A DNA stretch of 64,000 nucleotides from an uncultured Clostridium sp. (GTDB taxonomy: Bacteria; Bacillota; Clostridia; TANB77; CAG-508), in the NCBI GenBank assembly GCA_948473335.1, contig CAOKXF010000009.1:16117-80116 (forward strand), written 5' to 3'. A program made the position numbers and the translations under genes. Below, one piece after another: positions 20,653-31,100 of this stretch. The notes beneath the pieces are model-generated. The model saw nothing but the letters and a program-made list of their open reading frames with translations, made no database searches and had not been told where the DNA came from. Position 1 is the stretch's first letter; each line of letters begins with the position of its first letter.

Positions 20653-22761
20653 TTGAGTAAAAGAATAACAAAAGAACACATAAATTTAAGATTCAACATA
20701 ATGACTCTAGTTATATATTTAATAGGAACTATATTGATTATTCAATTATTCAATTTACAAATAATACATGGAAAAGAATATAGAGAACAGTCAAACACAA
20801 GGCTATCAAGAGAATCAGTAATAAGTGCATCGAGAGGAGATATATTAGATAGAAGTGGAAATGTATTAGCAACAGTAAAAACAACATATAGCATAGAATT
20901 ATATAAAACGAATATAAAATCGCAAGATTTGAACAATTCAATATTAGAACTAATAAAATTATTGGATAAAAATGGCGAAAGCTATATAGACACATTTCCA
21001 ATAAATATAAATCCATTTGAATATACAATAAGTGACAAAAAATTAGAACAATGGAAAGAAAAATATAAAATAGATTCTAATGCGACGCCAGAAGAAGCAT
21101 TCAACGCATTTAAAGAAAAATACAAAATAACAAATGAAAATATAGAAGATGCAAGAAAAATAATGATAATAAGATATAGAATAACAACAGAAGGATATAG
21201 TAATACAAAATCAATATTAATATCATCAAATATAAAAGAAGAAACAGTAGCAGAATTGAGTGAAAGAAATAATAGTTTTGCAGGAATAACAATAAACACA
21301 GAAGCAACAAGGACATATACATCAGGAAGTTTAGCATCACACATATTAGGATATATAGGAAAAATAAATGAAGATGAGTATGAAGAAAAAAAGGACACAT
21401 ATAGAAGAAATGATGTAATAGGAAGAACAGGAATTGAAAGTGTATTTGAAACATATCTAAAAGGTAAAGATGGAATAAAACAAATAGATATGACAGTAGA
21501 TGGAACAATAACGGCAGAATATGTAACAAAAGAACCAGTAGCTGGATCGAATGTAGTATTAACGATAGATGCAAATCTACAAAGAAAGACAGAAGCTGCG
21601 TTGAAAGAAAATATAGAAAAAATAGCAAGTGGGGGATTTTCAGAAGCAAGAGACACAAAATGTGGAAGTGCAGTAGTAATGAAAGTAGATACAGGAGAAA
21701 TACTTGCAATGGCAAGTTATCCAGACTACGAACCAGAGAAATTTGTAGGAGGAATAGCAGCATCAGACTGGAATGCATATAGAGATGATGAAAGAAAGCC
21801 ACTAATAAATAGAGCAATACAATCTTCATATGCACCAGGGTCAATATTTAAAATGGTAACAGCAACAGCAGGATTAGAAACTGGTGTAGTAACGATAAAT
21901 GAAACTATATATGACACAGGAAAATATAAATATTCAAATGATTATCAACCAGAATGTTGGTATAGAAGCGGACATGGATATATAAATGTAATGAATGCAA
22001 TAAAAAAATCATGCAACTATTATTTTTATGAAGTAGGAAATAGGTTAGGGATAGATAGGTTGTCACAATATGCAAAATACTTTGGACTAGGAAGAAAAAC
22101 GGGAATAGAATTAACAGGAGAAACAGCTGGAACACTAGCATCAAGAGAAGCAAAAGCAAAAATATCAAAAGAATCTTGGCAAGGAGGAGAAACGTTATCA
22201 GCAGCAATAGGACAAAGTTATAATAGTTTTACACCATTACAAATGGCAAAATATATGGCAACATTCGTAAATGGTGGAAAAGAAGTAAAACCAACTATAA
22301 TAAAATCAATAATAAATAATGATTTAACAGAAGAGAACAAAGAAGAAATACGAAAATATTCAAATCAGAAATTGGGAATAGAAGAAGAAGAAACAACAGA
22401 ATTTAGTATAAAACAAGAATACTTACAAGTAATTCTAGAAGGAATGAGGTCAGTTACAAATGAAACAGGAGGAACAGCTTATTCTATATTCAAAAATTTC
22501 AACATAGAAGTTGGTGGAAAAACAGGTTCAGCTCAAGCAGGAAAAAAAGATGGAAAAGATGTAGTACACGCATGGTTTATGGGTTTTGCACCATTCGATA
22601 AACCAGAAATAGCTGTAGTAGTAATGGTAGAAGATGGTTCACATGGTAGCTATTCAGCTGAAGTTGTAAGAGAAATAATGGAGGAATACTTTGGAATGAA
22701 TTCAAATAATGTATATGAAAGTACAACAGCAATACCATATATGGAACAAATTAGAAATTAA
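20653..22761 (+). CDS. mrdA: penicillin-binding protein 2 (class B transpeptidase)
   Basis: DILDRSGNVLA, SSYAPGSIFKMVTA (SxxK), KKSCNYYFYEVG, GGKTGSAQ (KTG). TTG start after gaaggtg. Confidence 0.94.
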   Translation: MSKRITKEHINLRFNIMTLVIYLIGTILIIQLFNLQIIHGKEYREQSNTRLSRESVISASRGDILDRSGNVLATVKTTYSIELYKTNIKSQDLNNSILELIKLLDKNGESYIDTFPININPFEYTISDKKLEQWKEKYKIDSNATPEEAFNAFKEKYKITNENIEDARKIMIIRYRITTEGYSNTKSILISSNIKEETVAELSERNNSFAGITINTEATRTYTSGSLASHILGYIGKINEDEYEEKKDTYRRNDVIGRTGIESVFETYLKGKDGIKQIDMTVDGTITAEYVTKEPVAGSNVVLTIDANLQRKTEAALKENIEKIASGGFSEARDTKCGSAVVMKVDTGEILAMASYPDYEPEKFVGGIAASDWNAYRDDERKPLINRAIQSSYAPGSIFKMVTATAGLETGVVTINETIYDTGKYKYSNDYQPECWYRSGHGYINVMNAIKKSCNYYFYEVGNRLGIDRLSQYAKYFGLGRKTGIELTGETAGTLASREAKAKISKESWQGGETLSAAIGQSYNSFTPLQMAKYMATFVNGGKEVKPTIIKSIINNDLTEENKEEIRKYSNQKLGIEEEETTEFSIKQEYLQVILEGMRSVTNETGGTAYSIFKNFNIEVGGKTGSAQAGKKDGKDVVHAWFMGFAPFDKPEIAVVVMVEDGSHGSYSAEVVREIMEEYFGMNSNNVYESTTAIPYMEQIRN

Positions 22762-22860
22762 AAATATATATGAAAGAATATATATAAGTATGTAAAAAAT
22801 AAACAATAAATTATGCAAGAAATATGTAAAAATATATAAAAAGAAAGGATGTTAAATGAA

Positions 22861-23472
22861 ATGGTAAGTATAAATTTAAGAAAAAATGAAAATGTAATAA
22901 AATTAGAAGAAAATGCGCAATTAGAGGAAATATTAAAAGAGCTAGAGCCTAAATTAGTAGAATTAAAAAAATTATACAAAGACGAAAAAACACCAATAAA
23001 GGTTGTAGGAAAAGCATTAAAAAAAGGCGAAATAGATTCAATACAAAATATGATTAAAAACTATATAGATGTAGATATAGTATTTGACATATCAAAGGAA
23101 TTAGGATTATCAAGCATAGTAAAACCTTTTAGTAAAGAGACAGAAATATCAGAAACTAGATATTATAGAGGTTCATTGCGTTCAGGGCAAAAAATAGAAG
23201 TAGAAGGAAGCATAGTGATATTTGGAGATGTAAATTCTGGTGCAGAAGTAATGGCAACAGAGAACATAATAGTATTAGGTACACTAAGAGGATTAGCGCA
23301 TGCGGGGGCAAGAGGAAATATGCAAGCAATAATTGCAGCAAATACACTAGATGCAGTGCAATTAAGGATAGCTAATATAATAAAAGAACTTACAAGAAGT
23401 GCAAGTACAGTTAAGAGAAATGTATATATAACTGTTGATAAAGATAAAATAAAAATGGAAAATTATCAATAG
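22861..23472 (+). CDS. minC: septum site-determining protein MinC
   Basis: C-terminal beta-helix: RYYRGSLRSGQKIEVEGSIVIFGDVNSGAEVMATENIIVLGTLRGLAHAG. ATG 22861 chosen for RBS spacing; ATG 22849 also possible. Confidence 0.92.
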   Translation: MVSINLRKNENVIKLEENAQLEEILKELEPKLVELKKLYKDEKTPIKVVGKALKKGEIDSIQNMIKNYIDVDIVFDISKELGLSSIVKPFSKETEISETRYYRGSLRSGQKIEVEGSIVIFGDVNSGAEVMATENIIVLGTLRGLAHAGARGNMQAIIAANTLDAVQLRIANIIKELTRSASTVKRNVYITVDKDKIKMENYQ

Positions 23473-23581
23473 TTCGTTGCTATAAATGAGAAGTTATCAA
23501 TAGTGCATTAGTATAAATGGGAAGTTATCAACAGTGCATTGGTATACATGAGAAGTTAATAATAGTACGCTAGTAGAAAAT
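23457..23581 (+). repeat. four degenerate 31-bp tandem repeats overlapping the minC stop
   Basis: ggaaaattatcaatagttcgttgctataaat / gagaagttatcaatagtgcattagtataaat / gggaagttatcaacagtgcattggtatacat / gagaagttaataatagtacgctagtagaaaat. Confidence 0.85.
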
Positions 23582-23663
23582 ACTACAAAACTAAATTTTA
23601 CTATAACTATTTTCTATGGAAAGTCATCATGCTATAATAAATTTTTTAAGAATAAAAAAACAC

Positions 23664-23707
23664 CTTGTTTACTAATGGGCGCATATCTGCGCCCATTAGT
23701 AAAACAG
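23664..23707. repeat. dispersed palindrome family, copy B
   Basis: cttgtttactaatgggcgcatatctgcgcccattagtaaaacag. Confidence 0.92.
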
Positions 23708-23760
23708 TTGAAATAAAAGGGATTCCTAAAAAAGAGAGAAGATGTGATAATATTTTTAAT

Positions 23761-24234
23761 TTAACTTATAAGCAATAACAACAAAGATATAAATAACATT
23801 TCGTCTTTAACGCCTTCACTATAAAGGAAATATATTAAACCCAAAATTAAAATATCATCAAAATATAATTTTATGCCAAATAAATCAAACAAGTAATCAG
23901 AATCATTACTGTTTGATTTGTTTTTATCCTGGCTTTGATTTGAATTTCGGTTTGAGTTTTGATTTGAATTTTGATTTGAGTATAAATTTTGATTTTGGTT
24001 TGAGCTTATATTGGGATTTGAATATGAATTTGGGTTCGAGATTTTATTTTGACTTTGAGTTGGTCTCTGCTTTTGATTTTCATACTTAGACAAATTATCT
24101 AAATTATTGTTATTGCTGTTAGTATTGATATTATTACCTTGAGTAAAATATGAAGAATAGTTATAAGAATAAGGATACCTTGGATAATTTCTATAGTATG
24201 AAAAAGGCATGTTCATATAAGGAAATCTAGGCAT
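23761..24234 (-). CDS. uncharacterized N/Q/S-rich protein with hydrophobic C-terminus
   Basis: MPRFPYMNMPFSYYRNYPRYPYSYNYS..., (NQNSNQNSNRNSNQ), C-term LFGIKLYFDDILILGLIYFLYSEGVKDEMLFISLLLLLIS; RBS aaggaga before ATG 24234. Confidence 0.65.
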   Translation of the reverse strand: MPRFPYMNMPFSYYRNYPRYPYSYNYSSYFTQGNNINTNSNNNNLDNLSKYENQKQRPTQSQNKISNPNSYSNPNISSNQNQNLYSNQNSNQNSNRNSNQSQDKNKSNSNDSDYLFDLFGIKLYFDDILILGLIYFLYSEGVKDEMLFISLLLLLIS

Positions 24235-24724
24235 TATTATTCTCCTTATTATCATTTTTCATGAAATCAGCAATTTTAGTCATATTCAATAAATTAACAT
24301 ATTGATCTAATTTTCCTTTTTTACTATCTCTAAGGTAAGGTTTTAAAGAATATAATAGGTTTGCTCTGGGGTCATCTTTTTGATTCATTGAAGAGATAAT
24401 ATTTTTCATTTTTAGCATAGTATTCATATCTATATTGAAACCAGAGGTGTTATCATTGTTTGAAGAATTAGAACTAGAATTATTATTACTAATATTTGAT
24501 GATTGAAGCATTGAAGAAAAACTATTTAACATTTCAGGAGAAACTTGACTTAATACCTTATTAAAATCTATATTATTATTGTTATCACTATTATTTGAAA
24601 CACTGTTGGAATTGTTAGAAGAATTTTGCAAACTATTCATCATTTGTTGTATTTCTGGAGGAATATTACCACTATCCACCATCTTCTTTACATTAGACAT
24701 TAAATCTTCCATATTATCTGCCAT
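24227..24724 (-). CDS. uncharacterized protein with N/S-rich linker
   Basis: MADNMEDLMSNVKKMVDSGNIPPEIQQMMNSL...ANLLYSLKPYLRDSKKGKLDQYVNLLNMTKIADFMKN; RBS agaggtg before ATG 24724; overlaps the next ORF by a few bases (translational coupling likely). Confidence 0.68.
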   Translation of the reverse strand: MADNMEDLMSNVKKMVDSGNIPPEIQQMMNSLQNSSNNSNSVSNNSDNNNNIDFNKVLSQVSPEMLNSFSSMLQSSNISNNNSSSNSSNNDNTSGFNIDMNTMLKMKNIISSMNQKDDPRANLLYSLKPYLRDSKKGKLDQYVNLLNMTKIADFMKNDNKENNNA

Positions 24725-25174
24725 GTTATCACCTCTAAATAATTTATTCATTTTTAGATATAATATGCCCCAATTGGAAAAAAGTTCCAATGGGTCAATT
24801 TGAAAAATAAATATAAATCTGCTATAATCTCTTAAAAGTCCAGAAAAAATGATAAATATTTTATGAAAACTAGTCTGGAAAACTTGTTTTTTAGCAAAAA
24901 ATGTGTTATAATAAAAAAGAAGTGTTAAACCACTAATTACCAAAAGAAGAGGAAAATTACAGAAATGTAATAAAAAAACAATAAAATCGTAATGATTTTT
25001 GCAAATGTAGTTTCCTTAAGAACATATAAAAATCAACTAACCTGAGATAAAAAAGGCTATTGATTTTTAAATTTATTAGTAGGATAATAAATTTAAATAA
25101 TAAAACAAAACATATATATTAAAAATATATAAGAGATTTTAATTTATATAACGCAATTGAAAGGAATGAGAAAT

Positions 25175-28100
25175 ATGAAAAAAATTTGTAGTATTTTAAT
25201 TTTAATCGTATTATTGCTAAATAGTTCAGTAATGGTATTGATTAGTCAAGCTGTTGACGCAGTATCAGAGATAATCTCATCAGAAAAAGACGCAATACAA
25301 AGTATGCAAGAAGTAGCACTAGAAAAATATGTGAACTATGCAAACGAATTAGAAAGGGGTACAATTGTTCAACTCAAAGTAGGAGTTGGGCTTAAAAATG
25401 ATACTAATAAAGAAGTATATGTAAAAGATAGAAAAGTATCAATAGAATGTCCAAGAATTTCTGAAAAAGTTCCAACAAGAGTTGAAGTAATTGGAAAAGA
25501 AGCAAAATATGACAATGGAACAATAACAGTACAAGAAACATATGAAAATAAATTAAAATATGAAGGAAGAGAAGAATATACTGTAATATTATTCTATGAT
25601 GCAGATTGTTATACAGAAAATCAAGAAGAAAGAATGTTAAATGCAAAAGTATTAGTAGAACAAACAATAGAAACAGCAGAAGCAAAAGAAAGTGTAACAG
25701 TAAAAGGAGAAGCAACAGCACAAATAGCAGTAAGAGAAAATGTAGGAACAATAGTATCTGCAGAATATGAAACAGAAGATATATATAATGGATATATAAA
25801 TTCAAATATAGAAAATGGAACAGCATATAATACAGAATATCAAGAAAAGAATAAGATTACAATAAGCAACAAGAATATAGCAGAGTCATTTATAGTAGAA
25901 TCAAACGATGTATTAGGATTCCAAGGAGAAGAAATACAAGATAACAGAAATCTACTATACAAAGGTATAACATTAGAAAAAGCAAATATAAAAGATATTC
26001 TAGGAACAAATGGCGAAATAAGAATATTAAATGAAAAAGATGAAGTATTAGAAGTTATAACTAATAAGACAGAAGTAAAAGAAGATGGAAAATACAAATA
26101 TAACTACCAAGAACCAGTAGAAAAAATAAAACTACAAATAATTAACATAGAAAAAGAAGGAATAATAGAATTTAATACTACAAAAATAATAAAAGGAACA
26201 CTTACACAAAATGTAGATTTAGTAAAAAATAGAATAAATGTAGTAGGAACAAAAACAACAGAAAAAACAATATTAGATGAAGAAAACAAAGAAGAAAAAG
26301 TCGATGAAATAACTACAGTATATGAAGAGAATAATTTAGAAACAGTAATAAATATACAAAATGCAACACAAAAAATAAGTATGGATGTAAACAAAAAAGA
26401 ATTAACAAATAACGTACAAAACAATATGACAATAACAGCAACATTAGAAAAGAACACAGCAGCAAATAGATTATTTGAAAATCCAACAGTAATAATAGAA
26501 TTACCAGAAGAAGTAGAAAAAGTAATATTAAATGATGTACAAGTATTACATGACTTAGAATTAAGCAAACAAGAAGCAGTAGTAGAGACAAATGCAGAAG
26601 GCAAAAAAGTTATAAGAATAGCACTTTCAGGAAAACAAACACAATATACACAACAAGAAGATATAACAAAAGGAACAAATATATTAATATCAGCAACAGT
26701 AATGCTAAAACAAAATATACAAACGAAGACATCATCAATAAAAATGATATGTAATGAAAATGTTTGTGAACAAGAAATAAAATTAATAGAGAAAAATCAA
26801 GTAGCTAAGAAAACTACATCAAAAACAGAAGCAGAAGGAACAGTAGTTAATCAAAATGGATTAAAAATAGCTACAAAAGTTGTAGCAGGAGACAAGATAT
26901 TAGCAAATAATGAAACAATATATGAACAACAAATAATAAAATATGAAGTAAAAGTAACAAATACAACAGAAAACAACATAGAAAACGTAAAAATAGTAGG
27001 AAAAGTACCAGAAGGAATGACATATGTAGATTTAGACATTGGTGGATTTTATGATGACTTTTATGATTTCATTCCAAATACAGAAATAAAGCAAAAAGAA
27101 ATCGAAGTTGGAACTTTAAAAGCAGGACAAACAGAAACATATTACTATGAAGTTCAAGTAAACGATTTAGCAGAAACAGAGCAAGAAAAAACAATAACTT
27201 CAGAAGTAAAAGTATACATAGGAGAAAACGAAATTTCTACATATACATTAAAAAATGTTGCGAAACAAGCGAAGATAGCAGTTAAATTGGGAGGATATGC
27301 GAACAGAGAAAAAAGAAATCAATGGGCATATTTTATTAAAGTATCAAATTTAACTTCAAGTGAGCTACAAAATGTACAAATAAATTTACCAATATCAAAT
27401 AAATTACAAATACAAAGTGTAGAAGTGTGGGATGAAGAATCAAATTATGAAATAAAAAGAGAAAATAATAATATAAATGTTAAACTTAACAAACTTCCAG
27501 CAAAAAATAATACATCAGAAGAAAAGCCAAAATATACAGATCAAAATGGCGAAGTTGGAAATATAGGTATTGAATTTGATAATAACGAAGTAGTAATCTA
27601 TATTATAGCTGATATGGTATCAATAGAAGAAAATACAGATTATACTTGGCAAGTAAACTCAGCAGCAACAGTAACATTGCCAACAGGAGATATATACAAA
27701 TCTAATGACAATATAGCATCAGGAAAAATAGAGGCAATAAAAATAGAACAATCTTCAGACAAATCAGGAGAAACATTATCAATAGGAGATGAAATTGTAT
27801 ATAAATTTGTTGTAAAAAATGTAGGAAAGACTATAGAAGAATGGGGAAAATATACAACAATTGATTTTAAAGACTTTATTCCAAATGAATTAGAAATATT
27901 ATCAGTAAATTATAACAATAATAAAGTTTCAATGGAAGTAGAAGAAGGAGAAAGAGTATATAAAGCAAATAAAGAAAATATTACTTTAAGTGATTATGAA
28001 ATACAACTAATAAACAAAAATGATAATACTGAAAAACCAAGAATTGAATTGAAATTAAATCTATTAGAGGATGAATCATTAGAAGTAACAATAAGAGCAA

Positions 28101-31100
28101 AAGTAAAAACAGTATATGCAGATGTGGATATAGAAAACTGTGCTATGGTAACAGGAGAATATATAAATACAAAACAATCAAACATAATACAAAATTCAAT
28201 TAAAGGATATAAAGCAGTAGTAGATTTAGAAGACCCAGATGATGAAGATAAACCAGTAGATCCAGACAATCCAAATCCACCAGTAGAACCAGACAAACCA
28301 GATGTTCCAACAGAAAAGAAATACACAATATCAGGAATTGCATGGATAGACGAAAATGAAAATGGACAAAGAGAAGAAACAGAACAAAGATTATCAGGAG
28401 TAGAAGTATTATTATTAGATATAACAAATAATAAATACTTACAAGATGATAATGGAAAAGTAATAACAAAAACGACAAATAATAATGGTCAATATTCATT
28501 TGAAAATGTTAAAGAAGGAAAATACTATGTAGTTTTCAAATATAATAATAATGATTATGAAGTAACAGCATATAAAAAACCAGGAATAGCTGCAACAGTA
28601 AATTCAGATGCAATGCAAAGAGAAACTACAGTAGATAATCAAAAAGTATATGTTGGAATAACAGATACAATTGATTTAACATCAAATAAAGAAAATATAG
28701 ACATTGGATTAATAAAAAATAAAGTATTTGATTTAAAAGTAGATAATTATATACAAAAAATAACAGTACAAAATAGTAAAGGAACAAAACAATATACATA
28801 TAATAATGAAAAAATGGCTAAAGTGGAAATACCAGCAAAACAAATAGTAGGTTCAATACTTGTTGTAGAATATAAAATAGTTGTAACAAATGTTGGAGAA
28901 TTAGCAGGAACAGTAAATGAATTAATAGACGAAATGCCAGCAGGTCTAGAATTTAAGTCAGAATTAAATGCTAATTGGTATAAGACAATAGGAAACAGCA
29001 TAAATAATACAAGTTTATCAACACAAGAAATAAAACCAGGAGAAAGTATAGAAACAAGCATAGTATTAACAAAAACATTAGATGATACAATCCAAACATA
29101 TACAAATATTGCAAAAATTGGTATAAGTGATAATATAAAACATATAGAAGATAAAAATAACGAAAATGATAGTGATAAAGTAGATATAATAATTTCTATA
29201 CAAACAGGAACAGTAATAAATTATATTGCAACAGTAATCGGATCAATTCTAGGACTAGCAGTATTATTAAGTATAGTTATTATATTAATAAAGAAAAATA
29301 AAATAAAAGCATTAAAAGTATTCTGCTTCATTTTTGCAATATCTATAATAATACCAATAACTACAACAAATAAACATGTTGATGGAGAATATATAGGAGA
29401 TGTAAATATTCACATAAATAGTTATTCAGACCATGATTATAGTATTACTTATAATGGAGAAGAAGTAAAATCAATATGTCAAAGTAGAGGAGCGCATTTG
29501 TGTCCACTATGTAATCACTCAATGGACTTAATTTCTATAGTTGTTCAAGGACCACATAACCACAGAATAGAAGGAGGAAATCCTGAATTAAAGAAGGAAT
29601 CAACTGGAATAATTAATTACAAACAAGTAGATTATACAAGCAAAGATAATAATGGAAATGATATAACAGAAAGTAGAGATATCTACGGACCATTTAGAGT
29701 AAGTTGGGTAAATGGTTCAATATCATCAGTAGAAGTAAAAGGAATTACAAATATAGAAACAGCAGAAATAGGAGCAGTAAACTATAAAATTGTAGATGCA
29801 ACAGGAAAAAATGAAATTAATATAACTTCAGGAAGCGATTTCTATATAAGTGTACCAACTAATGTAAAGGCATTAACAGAGGTAGCAGTAACAGCAAAAA
29901 GTACAGTAACAGTTTATTATACAGTAACAGTACATTATTACATACATCTTACACCAAATCCTTCACCAGAGCATTTAGCTGAACTTAATGGTAGAACTAT
30001 ACAAGAGCATGAAGTAGATTTAGGAGAGAGAGACAGAGAAGAAACTGATCAAGGAGAAGCTAGCGAAAGAGTTAATTGGACAACAGAATTACCAAAAACT
30101 ATAAGAGTCATAAAAGTAGATTATGATAATAGAGAAAAAGTATTACCAGGTATTGTATTCTTAATAAAAAATGAATCATTAGGAAAATATGTAAAACAAA
30201 ATTCAGCAGATTTATCAATATCATATGTAGATAATGAGGAAGATGCAACAAGATTTATAACAGATGCACAAGGTATTATAGAAGTAAAAGGATTAAGAGC
30301 AGGAGAATATACACTTATAGAAAAGGAAAATCCATACCATGGATATGACCATATAAAAAATGTAAATGCAGATAGAAAAATAACAATAGCAGATACAAAT
30401 TCATTAATAAAATATACAGCTAAAAACAAAGAAATGGTAGGAAATATAAATATTGAAAAGGTAAATAGCGAAAATTCAGCAATAAAATTAAATGATGTAG
30501 AATTTGCATTACTTGATTATACAGGAACAAAATATGTAAAAGTACAAATAGAAGGACAAGAAGGATTCCAAAAGAGAATAGTAGGAACATCAAAAGTAAC
30601 AAAACAAGAATTTACAGATAATTTAGAAGAAGCTACAATATTTGTAACAGATAAAGACGGAAAAATAAATATAAAAAATATAGCATTAGATCCATCAGAT
30701 ACTAATATAGATAATGACAACATAAATAAATATATATTAAGGGAATTAAAGAATCCACATTATGGATATGAAGTAGACCCAGATTATATAACATGGAAGG
30801 TAGATGGAGTAGCTTCACAAATAAGAAATAGTCAATTAGAATTTAATATTGCTACAAGAGGTGGAAAAGTAGACATCATAGTAGCAAATGAACAAAAATA
30901 TGTAAGAATATCAGGATATGTATATGAAGATGTACCAAATGGAAAAGAAAATGTAAGAAATGAACTATATGATACAGATGCGCAAAGCAAAGATAAATTA
31001 GTAGAAGGAATAAAAGTAGTATTAAATAATACAAAAACAAATGAGACATATGAAAATTGGACAGATAGCAAGGGAGCATACTTATTTGGAAGTAAAAATC

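Noticed and set aside
23457-23581. Possible mini CRISPR array
   Set aside because: The 31-bp units are directly adjacent with no spacers, are degenerate, and no cas genes are present.
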